Shown here piece by piece: positions 15,095 to 21,574 of a DNA stretch of 28,104 bases. The stretch is from assembly GCA_900545935.1 (NCBI GenBank), contig URAP01000023.1, forward strand, positions 1-28,104, written 5' to 3'. The DNA comes from an uncultured Eubacteriales bacterium. GTDB lineage: Bacteria > Bacillota > Clostridia > Oscillospirales > CAG-272. Positions within the stretch are counted from its first letter, which is position 1, and each line of letters starts with the position of its first letter. The position numbers and the translations under genes were made by a program. The notes beneath the pieces are model-generated. The model was not told the DNA's origin. It did no database searches and worked only from the letters and a program-made list of their open reading frames with translations.

Positions 15095-15186
15095 TCGGCG
15101 GATGCCTCCGCCGACATTAATGTTACATCGGCAGGCAGCCCTCGCCGACACTGAAATTTCAATCGGAAGGCGATTCCTCGCCGATG
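15095..15186 (-). repeat. Three tandem hairpin units in the asnA leader
   Basis: Three related units with a 33-35 bp period start at 15095, 15128 and 15163 (plus-strand reading). Unit 1 is a perfect 8-bp stem, TCGGCGGA/TCCGCCGA around TGCC. Unit 2 pairs TCGGC with GCCGA and AGG with CCT. Unit 3 pairs GGCGA with TCGCC inside TCGG...CCGA. All lie between the asnA promoter and its start codon, so they are transcribed. They may be a regulatory leader or copies of a dispersed repeat. Confidence 0.75.
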
Positions 15187-15213
15187 CCGAAATACAGATA
15201 TCAATACTTAGTG

Positions 15214-15242
15214 ATTATACTTCAAAAACGGCTCTGTGTCAA
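15214..15242 (-). promoter_or_regulatory. Full-consensus sigma-A promoter of asnA
   Basis: TTGACA (15242-15237), a 17-base spacer and TATAAT (15219-15214) on the minus strand. Transcription should start near 15207 and include the hairpin repeats. Confidence 0.92.
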
Positions 15243-15261
15243 TAATAAACAGCCCTTACAA

Positions 15262-15284
15262 GCCCGAAAACGCCGAAAGGCGTT
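15262..15284 (-). terminator. Possible terminator after trmL
   Basis: AACGCC-TTTC-GGCGTT on the minus strand gives a 6-bp GC-rich stem followed by only TTTTC. It lies between the trmL stop and the asnA promoter, where a terminator is expected. A second stem (CGGAATA/TATTCCG, 15335-15350) overlaps the trmL stop codon. Confidence 0.45.
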
Positions 15285-15342
15285 CATTTTTTCAGCCGGG
15301 CACCGCCGGATACGCCGAATGTTTCCGTCTGGTACGGAATAG

Positions 15343-15837
15343 TTATTCCGCCGCGCCGAATTTTCCCGCATCCTCGAGCCCCTCAAAGCCGCCCTGACGC
15401 AGCACCTCATAGACGGCTACCGCGACGGTATTCGACAGATTCAGGCTGCGGAGCGTCGGGCGCATCGGCAGGCGAACGGCGGTATCGAGCCGGTCGAGGA
15501 TAAAATCCTCAGGCAGTCCGCGCGTCTCCCTGCCGAATACAAGAAATACCCCGCGCGGGTAATGCGGATCGGTGTAGGCGCGCGGCGCCTTGGTCGAAAA
15601 GAGATACAGCGGATCGCCGCCGTGCTGTTCAAGAAAGTCGGAAAGGCTGTCATAGTAGGTTATGTCGAGCTTATTCCAGTAGTCAAGTCCCGCGCGCCGC
15701 AGCTTGCGGTCGTCTATCTCAAAGCCGAGCGGGCGCACAAGATGAAGCGCAGCACCCGTCGCCGCGCAGGTGCGGGCGATGTTGCCGGTATTCTGCGGGA
15801 TCTCCGGCTCCACAAGAACGATATTAATGTCAGCCAA
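15343..15837 (-). CDS. trmL: tRNA (cytidine(34)-2'-O)-methyltransferase TrmL
   Basis: A 164-aa SPOUT-class methyltransferase that 2'-O-methylates the wobble base of certain tRNA-Leu species. Seen: NIVLVEPEIPQNTGNIARTC (residues 4-23), LHLVRPLGF, the RAGLDYW segment, FLVFGRETRGLP and the knot region LPMRPTLRSLNLSNTVAVAVYE. Length is typical. The start is TTG at 15837 with GAGGTG 5 bases upstream; no ATG lies nearby. An extended -10 (TGG-TATAAG, minus strand, 15880-15872) likely drives it. Confidence 0.96.
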   Translation of the reverse strand: MADINIVLVEPEIPQNTGNIARTCAATGAALHLVRPLGFEIDDRKLRRAGLDYWNKLDITYYDSLSDFLEQHGGDPLYLFSTKAPRAYTDPHYPRGVFLVFGRETRGLPEDFILDRLDTAVRLPMRPTLRSLNLSNTVAVAVYEVLRQGGFEGLEDAGKFGAAE

Positions 15838-15871
15838 GGTAACACCTCAAAAAAGATATTTTCGCCACGAT

Positions 15872-15880
15872 CTTATACCA
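15872..15880 (-). promoter_or_regulatory. Extended -10 promoter element for trmL
   Basis: On the minus strand TATGG precedes TATAAG, giving a TGn extended -10 about 35 bases before the trmL TTG start. No matching -35 is seen. Confidence 0.45.
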
Positions 15881-15965
15881 TAATGCGTTATGCGCTCCGT
15901 GCCCGTGCGCGACCGCCGCCCGATTCGGGGTATTACGAATCAATACTTTCAGACTCAATGCGTGT

Positions 15966-16025
15966 CAACCGGATGCGTTTCTGTCGGGTGCGTTTCGGTC
16001 GGGTGCGTTTCGGTCGGATGCTTAC
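15966..16025. repeat. 15-bp tandem repeat, four copies
   Basis: Four consecutive 15-bp units at 15966-15980, 15981-15995, 15996-16010 and 16011-16025 share the core TCGGGTGCGTTT; the outer two are diverged. They lie in the 264-bp spacer between the RnfD-like gene and trmL. Plus-strand reading gives a Cys-Val-Ser-Val-Gly repeat and one minus-strand frame gives His-Pro-Thr-Glu-Thr, but neither frame has a supported start, so I treat it as non-coding. Nothing else was identified in this spacer beyond the trmL -10. Confidence 0.85.
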
Positions 16026-16101
16026 GATACGATTCTATCCGGTCTGATGTTTTCGGAGACCTCCGCACCGTATTCCGATGCTTTTTTCATCCGCGCGGTC
16101 T

Positions 16102-17991
16102 TCAATCCGACTGCTTTTCAGCCTCGGTATGAAACAGCCGTGCCCCGACAGTGTTTCCGAAGCACTTCGGAATAAACAGCGAATCGAGCAGACGCGAAAG
16201 AATCTGTACGGCAAGAGTCGCATACACCGCGCTGTAAATACCAACACCGAGATAGCGCAGTCCGAAGGTCAGCACGCCGCACAAAGCGCCGTAGACGAGC
16301 CGGGCGGTGGAAAAGACGGGCGAGCAGGCAAAATCCGGTGCGAAAACAAGTGCACATATCGGGATAAGTCCGCACAGCAGCTCTGCCGCAAGGAAGCGAT
16401 CCTCGAGCGAGTAACGCGGAAAAATATAGAACAGTAATGCCGAGATGCCGACAAAGGTCAGCGGAGCCTCCCACGAGAGCACTCCTCTCGCCATGAGATA
16501 TGCAAGGCCTATAAGCAGCATCAGCGCGCTGACCTCTCCTATCGTGCCGGGGCGAATACCGAGAAAGAGCGAGCCTATCGACTCGGACGGCATACTCGCG
16601 CCGGGAACGGAGGACAGCAGATACGATGCTCCCTCGCCGGCCGATGAGAACACCGACAGACGTGAAAACGGCGCGGTAAACACCCCGAGACGGGAGGGCA
16701 TGAGCAGTGTAAGGACGGCAAAGCCGCCGAGCGCGGGACTTATCACAGTGCGTCCTCTGCCGCCGAGTGCGCATTTAAACACGCCTATACCGACAGCGGA
16801 GGCAAGCATCGGCACCCAAAACGAGACCGAGGGCGGCATGAGCATGCCCACCGTTACGCCGCTCCATACGGCGGAGAGATCGGATACTGTCACGCGGTGC
16901 CGCAGCAGCTGCTCAAGCACAAGCTCGGTAAGCACGGCGGCGCCTACCGAGCAGATGATCACGGCAAGGCAGCGCACACCGAAAAGGAACACCGCCCATA
17001 TTATCGCGGGCAGTGTCGCCACAAGCATATCGGCATATATGGCGGTAACGGGTCTGCCGGATGTGATGAACGGCGCACCGTGCCCGCGAACCGGACGCGG
17101 CAGAGCAATACGCTCGCGCTTTGCCCGCCGCGCCTCTCTGTCCGCCGCGCCGTATGCCATTGGTACGGCAGCCCTTACGGCGGAGGAATGCGCGGGGACT
17201 GCGGGAGCGGCGGAACGCTCCGAGCGGCTGCCGGATGTGCCGCGCGAATTTGCTTCGCAGGTTCGATGCGGCTTTATCACGGGAATATTCTTTGCCTTTC
17301 CGGCATCGGCTTTGACCGAATTACGATTTTCGGCAGAAATACTATCTGAGGGAGCGCTGTTTAAAGAGCAGGGTTCGATGTGAGCGCTCCTAACGAGGGG
17401 ATCGTTTAAAGTGCGGCGCTCGGCTGATACATCCCTTGCGCCGATATTATTTAAATCGCGATACTCTGCGGGTACGTTCCTTACGGGAACATCGTTTGAA
17501 GCGCGACGCTCGGCAGGCATACTCCTTGCCGAAATGCCGCTTGCCGTAGGCTTTCTCGATGCGGTATCGGCAGGCTCCGACCTTGTAGGGGCTACTATAG
17601 GTTCGGGCTTTGCAGCCACAACATTTGAAGATCCCTGCTTAACCCGAAGCGTCTCAGTCTTCGGTTTTGAGGCTGCGGACTGCACGCTGAGATGCTCAGA
17701 TGCGGCGCGGGCACGGTCGTTTCCGTTACTCGCTGTCGGTACTGTGCGGTGCTCCGCTTGCTGCGGTCTACCGAGCTCCGCAGAGGTCCGCTGTGCAGCG
17801 CTCGGCTGCTCTGTGCGGGGATGCCGGACGGCATCGGACTTATCGGTCAGACCTGAGGCTACAAGCTCCTCAAAGCCCGATGCGTCGAAAAGCTCCGCAT
17901 CCGCTTCCTCTTTTCGCTCCTCGGCTTCAAAAAGATCGCCGAGCAGATTCTCAAACTCATTGACCGAGCGTGATCTCTTTTCTTCGCTCAT
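16102..17991 (-). CDS. RnfD/NqrB-like membrane protein with long hydrophilic N-terminal extension
   Basis: The C-terminal part (residues ~306-629) is an RnfD/NqrB-family membrane domain: PFITSGRPVTAIYADMLVA, DLSAVWSGVTVGMLMPPS, a GGRGRTVISPALGGFAVL segment, GTIGEVSALMLLIG and multiple hydrophobic helices. In Rnf, this subunit carries FMN covalently on a Thr in an SATPL-like motif. Here the aligned stretch reads GEGASYLL (453-460), with no Thr. The first ~305 residues are hydrophilic, rich in Arg/Ser/Ala/Pro and probably cytoplasmic and disordered. They include five 15-residue repeats at 156-230. Normal RnfD is ~320 aa. The ATG overlaps the upstream stop (ATGA), so it is translated with the RnfC-like gene. 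No rnfG, E, A or B follows; trmL is next. Family firm, electron-transfer function uncertain. Confidence 0.85.
   Translation of the reverse strand: MSEEKRSRSVNEFENLLGDLFEAEERKEEADAELFDASGFEELVASGLTDKSDAVRHPRTEQPSAAQRTSAELGRPQQAEHRTVPTASNGNDRARAASEHLSVQSAASKPKTETLRVKQGSSNVVAAKPEPIVAPTRSEPADTASRKPTASGISARSMPAERRASNDVPVRNVPAEYRDLNNIGARDVSAERRTLNDPLVRSAHIEPCSLNSAPSDSISAENRNSVKADAGKAKNIPVIKPHRTCEANSRGTSGSRSERSAAPAVPAHSSAVRAAVPMAYGAADREARRAKRERIALPRPVRGHGAPFITSGRPVTAIYADMLVATLPAIIWAVFLFGVRCLAVIICSVGAAVLTELVLEQLLRHRVTVSDLSAVWSGVTVGMLMPPSVSFWVPMLASAVGIGVFKCALGGRGRTVISPALGGFAVLTLLMPSRLGVFTAPFSRLSVFSSAGEGASYLLSSVPGASMPSESIGSLFLGIRPGTIGEVSALMLLIGLAYLMARGVLSWEAPLTFVGISALLFYIFPRYSLEDRFLAAELLCGLIPICALVFAPDFACSPVFSTARLVYGALCGVLTFGLRYLGVGIYSAVYATLAVQILSRLLDSLFIPKCFGNTVGARLFHTEAEKQSD
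17302..17526 (-). repeat. Five 45-bp in-frame repeats in the RnfD-like N-terminal extension
   Basis: Translated, the units are RSMPAERRASNDVPV, RNVPAEYRDLNNIGA, RDVSAERRTLNDPLV, RSAHIEPCSLNSAPS and DSISAENRNSVKADA, exactly 15 residues each (residues 156-230). The first three are clearly related (R-x-V/M-x-A-E-x-R-x-x-N); the last two are diverged. This points to growth by tandem duplication. Confidence 0.75.
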
Positions 17992-19406
17992 CTTCCGGCC
18001 CGTTTCCCCTTTCTTTTCTTATTTGTCTCACCTTGCTTGTTCGCTCCGACTTTGTCGGACGAACGCACCTCCGCAGCATTCTCGGCGCGCGGCATATGTG
18101 TCGATGCACCGTTGCCTACGGCTGAATTCATGCGGTCGCGGGCTGAGATAATATTTTCGGTCAGCGGAATGCCGGAGGGACAAACATAATCGCAGCAGCC
18201 GCAGCCGCTGCACGACTCTATATGATACTTTCTGCATTTATTAAAACCGTCTCGCCTGCCGTACATCGAAAGATACAGCGGCGCAAGATTATGCGGGCAT
18301 ACCGAAACACATCTGCCGCAGCGGATGCAGTCGGTCTCCGCGCGCGTTTCAAGTCTGCCCGAAAACTGAACGAGCCCGGTGCACTGCTCGAGGGAATCCT
18401 CCTGCGAGGCGATGCTGCCGATCATACGACCGCCGCGAACGGTGCGCAACGCTCGCTTCCTCAGTCCGCCCGCGATCGACTCGAGCGAGGCTATCGGTGT
18501 TCCTATCGCAGCAAGAGCAGTGGCGGAACAGCGAACACAGTCTCCGGTCACAGTCACCGCAGTGTCGACGCACGGCTCTCCGGTCGCGTACATCTCAAAC
18601 AGCGCTGCGCAGGAAGCGGAATCAAATACCGCATATCCGATATCCGACGGATGCGCTCCGTCAGGCATTGCCGGTCCCGCAAGCGCGTATATCAGCTGCG
18701 CATCCTCGTGCATCGGGTATATCTCGGTCGCGGTGATAAATCGGAACAGCTCCGCAGAGCCGTCCTCGGCGGCAGCGGTACGCAAACGCGAAAGAGCCGA
18801 AGCACCGCGCTCCGGAATAACAACTGCGGCGCGGCGAATGCCGAGCGCACGCTGAATTATCTTGATGCCGCAGAGCAGCGCCTCAGGCTTGCATGCTGCG
18901 AGAGTGAGCAGCGAGCGATCAAGCGGGTCGGAGGTAAGCGCGCTGATGATGAGAGTATGCGCCGCGCCGACCGACAGCTCGATATTCTTCCACATCGGAA
19001 GTCCCGAGCGGCAGATTATACCCGCGCCGCGCGCAAGCGCGACTATCTCCTCCGCGGTCAGCTCTCCGAGCGGACGCGGGACATGGAAATGCGCCTCGGC
19101 TTTTCCCGTACCGTCCGAGGAAATAATAATGACAGGTCGGCCGCCATCATCCTCTCCGATGCGAGCGACACGTCCGGATATCGAGCTGTACACCGGAGTA
19201 CCTATCTCACCTATCGGCGAGGCAAGCAGCGAATATCTGCATACAGTATCGCCCTCGTGTACCGCCGGCTCCGCTATCCTTCCGGCGGGGCAGTCGAGAT
19301 ACAGCGCGGCGGTCTCGGGCAACGGCGCCGTGTGCAGCCTGTCTACACCGCCTATGCTCATAGGCAGACGTATACCGCCGCGCGAGGTTTTGAGTTTTGG
19401 CTGCAT
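17988..19406 (-). CDS. RnfC-like iron-sulfur protein lacking the usual flavin/NADH-binding motifs
   Basis: A 472-aa homologue of RnfC, the peripheral subunit of ion-translocating ferredoxin:NAD oxidoreductase. An RnfC-type N-terminus (GGIRLP, then a barrel-sandwich region with PVYSSISGRVARIG) is present. Two 4Fe-4S motifs are intact: Cys360/363/366/370 and Cys399/402/405/409, each in CxxCGxCxxxCP style. However, the region where RnfC normally has GLGGAGFPT reads CRSGLPMWK (132-140), and the usual NGAECEPY position reads ISALTSDP (154-161). The nucleotide/flavin site therefore seems lost. The C-terminus is a long Lys/Arg-rich tail. The ATG at 19406 follows GGAGGTG. It has its own promoter (19493-19521) and is coupled to the RnfD-like gene by ATGA. 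Confidence 0.86.
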   Translation of the reverse strand: MQPKLKTSRGGIRLPMSIGGVDRLHTAPLPETAALYLDCPAGRIAEPAVHEGDTVCRYSLLASPIGEIGTPVYSSISGRVARIGEDDGGRPVIIISSDGTGKAEAHFHVPRPLGELTAEEIVALARGAGIICRSGLPMWKNIELSVGAAHTLIISALTSDPLDRSLLTLAACKPEALLCGIKIIQRALGIRRAAVVIPERGASALSRLRTAAAEDGSAELFRFITATEIYPMHEDAQLIYALAGPAMPDGAHPSDIGYAVFDSASCAALFEMYATGEPCVDTAVTVTGDCVRCSATALAAIGTPIASLESIAGGLRKRALRTVRGGRMIGSIASQEDSLEQCTGLVQFSGRLETRAETDCIRCGRCVSVCPHNLAPLYLSMYGRRDGFNKCRKYHIESCSGCGCCDYVCPSGIPLTENIISARDRMNSAVGNGASTHMPRAENAAEVRSSDKVGANKQGETNKKRKGKRAGR

Positions 19407-19450
19407 GCTGCACCTCCGTATGATCGCCGCATTTACGGCATAAATTCAAA

Positions 19451-19465
19451 AGCCGATGATCGGCT
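19451..19465. promoter_or_regulatory. 15-bp perfect palindrome in the RnfC-like gene leader
   Basis: AGCCGATGATCGGCT has two 7-base arms around one base. It lies 28 bp downstream of the -10 box and 45 bp before the start codon. As DNA it could be an operator; as RNA it would be too tight a hairpin (1-base loop) unless the inner pairs open. Confidence 0.4.
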
Positions 19466-19492
19466 GTAAGTGCCTATAATTTTACATCTTAT

Positions 19493-19521
19493 ATTATACA
19501 GCAACATGCCGTAAATTACAA
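19493..19521 (-). promoter_or_regulatory. Promoter of the RnfC/RnfD-like operon
   Basis: TTGTAA (19521-19516), a 17-base spacer and TATAAT (19498-19493) on the minus strand. It is back to back with the plus-strand tRNA promoter at 19569. Confidence 0.78.
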
Positions 19522-19568
19522 CCTCCGCCGAAAGAAAACTTGTTTTAACATTTTATGAAAAAAAGATA

Positions 19569-19597
19569 TTGACAAGCGCGCTCGGATATGATATAAT
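19569..19597 (+). promoter_or_regulatory. Full-consensus sigma-A promoter of the tRNA-Met/tRNA-Glu unit
   Basis: TTGACA at 19569-19574, 17 bases, TATAAT at 19592-19597. The first tRNA begins 28 bases after the -10. Confidence 0.92.
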
Positions 19598-19625
19598 ATC
19601 CTTCGTCGAGCGTCGAGGGCAATAT

Positions 19626-19702
19626 GGCGGAATAGCTCAGCTGGCTAGAGCATCCGGTTCATACCCGGCAGGTCGTTGGTTCAAATCCGACTTCCGCTAC
19701 CA
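19626..19702 (+). tRNA. tRNA-Met (anticodon CAT, elongator type)
   Basis: 77-nt cloverleaf with encoded CCA. The acceptor GGCGGAA pairs with TTCCGCT through a G1-U72 wobble, seen in many Firmicute elongator tRNA-Met genes. The anticodon loop is TTCATAC. The T arm GTTGG/CCGAC is intact; the outermost anticodon-stem pair (T-C) is mismatched. The lack of three G-C pairs at the base of the anticodon stem argues against the initiator. Confidence 0.93.
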
Positions 19703-19777
19703 GGCCCGTTGGTCAAGCGGCTAAGACACCGCCCTTTCACGGCGGTAACAGGGGTTCGATTCCCCTACGGGTCACCA
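19703..19777 (+). tRNA. tRNA-Glu (anticodon TTC)
   Basis: 75-nt cloverleaf beginning on the base right after the CCA of tRNA-Met. Acceptor GGCCCGT/ACGGGTC, anticodon stem CCGCC/GGCGG with loop CTTTCAC, T arm AGGGG-TTCGATT-CCCCT, encoded CCA. The absence of any spacer means both must be cut from one transcript. Confidence 0.97.
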
Positions 19778-19795
19778 CGTTAGGGTGGCGCCCGG

Positions 19796-19836
19796 TCCCA
19801 TCGGAAGATTGTTTCCGATGGGATTTTTGCTTTTTA
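19796..19836 (+). terminator. Terminator of the tRNA unit
   Basis: TCCCATCGGAA (19796-19806) and TTCCGATGGGA (19813-19823) form a perfect 11-bp stem followed by TTTTTGCTTTTT. Confidence 0.95.
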
Positions 19837-19970
19837 CCCGGGCGCAGACATGGCATACGGAGCCGCGTTGAGATATCAGACCGCCTGAGCGGCTGCTCCG
19901 CACGACCTATCGCATAAACTCCGGTCGGAGACTACGCGAAAATTTATGCAAAATATTTTTTCGTCGGGTA

Positions 19971-19999
19971 TTTATATTTTCGGAAAACAATGTTATAAT
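19971..19999 (+). promoter_or_regulatory. Probable promoter of the MATE transporter gene
   Basis: TATAAT at 19994-19999 with TTTATA 17 bases upstream (19971-19976). The -10 is perfect, the -35 weak. The start codon is 43 bases downstream. The 265-bp spacer from the tRNA-Glu end to the start codon holds nothing else I can name. Confidence 0.6.
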
Positions 20000-20042
20000 C
20001 TGCATATAGAAGTATTTTCTTATGCAGGACAAAGGATATTTT

Positions 20043-21452
20043 ATGAAAGCAAAAGCGAAGTCACACCAGCTCGACATGCTGCACGGCTCGATATGGAACA
20101 AGCTGCCGCGGTTCGCTCTGCCGGTAGCGGCAACGGCGATACTCGAGCAGCTGTTCAACGCATCTGATGTCGCGGTAGTCGGCAACTTTGCCGGCGACGC
20201 TGCAGAAAAGACCGCAGCTGTAGCGGCGGTGGGAGCAAATACCGCCATCATCGGACTTATCGTAAATTTGTTCGTCGGCATAGCACTCGGCGCAAACGTC
20301 GTTATTGCAAACGCAATAGGACGCGACGACAAGGATGCGGTACACCGCGCGGTACATACCTCTATTCTCGTTGCACTGCTCGGCGGAGCAGCTATCGCGG
20401 TAATAGGCGAGCTGATCGCGGGTACATTGCTGCATTCACTGAATGTCCCGGACGATGTTTATCCGCTCGCGCTGCTCTATCTGCGCATCTATCTGCTCGG
20501 GATGCCGGTCATACTGCTGTATAACTTCGAGGCGGCGATATTCCGCAGCATCGGTGATACAAAGGTCCCGCTGATAGCGCTTGCCTGCTCGGGTGTACTC
20601 AATGTTATACTGAACTTGTTCTTCGTCGCCGTTCTCGGAATGACGGTAAACGGCGTTGCGATAGCAACGGTCATATCGAATGCGCTGAGCTCGCTGATAC
20701 TCTTTATCCGCCTGATACGCACCGACAAATATATAAAGCTCGAACCGCGCAGCCTGAGGATCGACGGCCAGAGCATGAAGCTGATACTGAAGATAGGGTT
20801 GCCGGCAGGCATCCAGAGCGCTGTGTTCTCGCTCTCGAATATCGTAATTCAGTCGGCTATCAACAGCCTCGGCAAGGTGGTCATGGCAGCATCGAGTGCG
20901 GCGCTCAATATTGAGCTGCTCGCCTACTATGTACTCAACTCCTTCAGTCAGGCGTGCACGACCTTCGTCGGTCAGAACTACGGCGCGCGTCAGATCGACC
21001 GCTGCCGCAAAACGCTGCTGCTGAGCATTCTCGAGGACTTTATCGCCTCAGCGATTGCCATCGGAATAGTCCTGCTGTCGGGGCGCTTCCTGCTGTCTAT
21101 CTTCAACAGCGATCCCGAGGTCATCGAGATAGGCTACACCCGCCTGATCTATCTCTTCTCCGCATATGTATTCAGTATGCTGTACGAGGTGCTCTCCGGC
21201 TATATGCGCGGCTTCGGAATCTCGCTCATACCCGCCATTCTCACGACCATCGGCGTATGCGGTATACGCATATTCTGGATAAACTTTGTATTTCCGCAGA
21301 ATCCGACCTTCACTACCATTATGACGGTCTACCCGATAAGTCTGTCGTCGACGGCGCTGCTCATCGGCATTGCCCTGCTCTGCTTCCGTCCGGCACATCG
21401 CTATTTGAAAAAGGAAAAGGAAAACGCCGTACACGATGCAGACCGCATCTGA
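20043..21452 (+). CDS. MATE-family multidrug/metabolite efflux transporter
   Basis: A 469-aa polytopic membrane protein of the MATE (NorM/DinF-like) family, which exports organic cations or metabolites using a Na+ or H+ gradient. About 12 hydrophobic segments are spread evenly in two halves. Family-typical stretches are the N-terminal LPVAATAILEQLFNASDVAVVG, GANTAIIGLIVNLFVGIALGANVV, GVLNVILNLFFV and, in the second half, FVGQNYGA and YEVLSGYMRGFG. The ATG at 20043 has AAAGGA at proper distance; the in-frame ATG at 20022 lacks one. It is the only protein gene on the plus strand here and converges with leuS. Substrate cannot be inferred. Confidence 0.95.
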   Translation: MKAKAKSHQLDMLHGSIWNKLPRFALPVAATAILEQLFNASDVAVVGNFAGDAAEKTAAVAAVGANTAIIGLIVNLFVGIALGANVVIANAIGRDDKDAVHRAVHTSILVALLGGAAIAVIGELIAGTLLHSLNVPDDVYPLALLYLRIYLLGMPVILLYNFEAAIFRSIGDTKVPLIALACSGVLNVILNLFFVAVLGMTVNGVAIATVISNALSSLILFIRLIRTDKYIKLEPRSLRIDGQSMKLILKIGLPAGIQSAVFSLSNIVIQSAINSLGKVVMAASSAALNIELLAYYVLNSFSQACTTFVGQNYGARQIDRCRKTLLLSILEDFIASAIAIGIVLLSGRFLLSIFNSDPEVIEIGYTRLIYLFSAYVFSMLYEVLSGYMRGFGISLIPAILTTIGVCGIRIFWINFVFPQNPTFTTIMTVYPISLSSTALLIGIALLCFRPAHRYLKKEKENAVHDADRI

Positions 21453-21507
21453 ACTGCGATAGAAATTAAGACATAGCGCCGACAGCGCCGTATGCGCATA
21501 TCGGTAT

Positions 21508-21559
21508 AAAAGCAGACATCTCATGCAGTCGGGTACTGCACGAGATGCCTGCTTTATTA
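21508..21559. terminator. Bidirectional terminator between the MATE gene and leuS
   Basis: A long imperfect stem: GCAG-a-CATCTC-a-TGCAGT pairs with ACTGCA-c-GAGATG-c-CTGC around CGGGT. It is flanked by AAAA on the left and TTTATTATT on the right, so it can stop transcription from both converging genes. Confidence 0.88.
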
Positions 21560-21574
21560 TTCTGATATCTTTCT

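Noticed and set aside
15095..15186. CRISPR-like array in the asnA leader
   Set aside because: Only three diverged units, no unique spacers of constant size and no cas genes; they are tandem hairpins.
15890..16132. Plus-strand ORF encoding Cys-Val-Ser-Val-Gly repeats
   Set aside because: The repeat arises from 15-bp DNA duplication; there is no Shine-Dalgarno or promoter, and the frame runs into the 3' end of the RnfD-like gene on the other strand.
18222..19469. 415-residue plus-strand frame opposite the RnfC-like gene
   Set aside because: Arg/Ala/Tyr-rich composition typical of an antisense shadow; the opposite strand has both iron-sulfur motifs.
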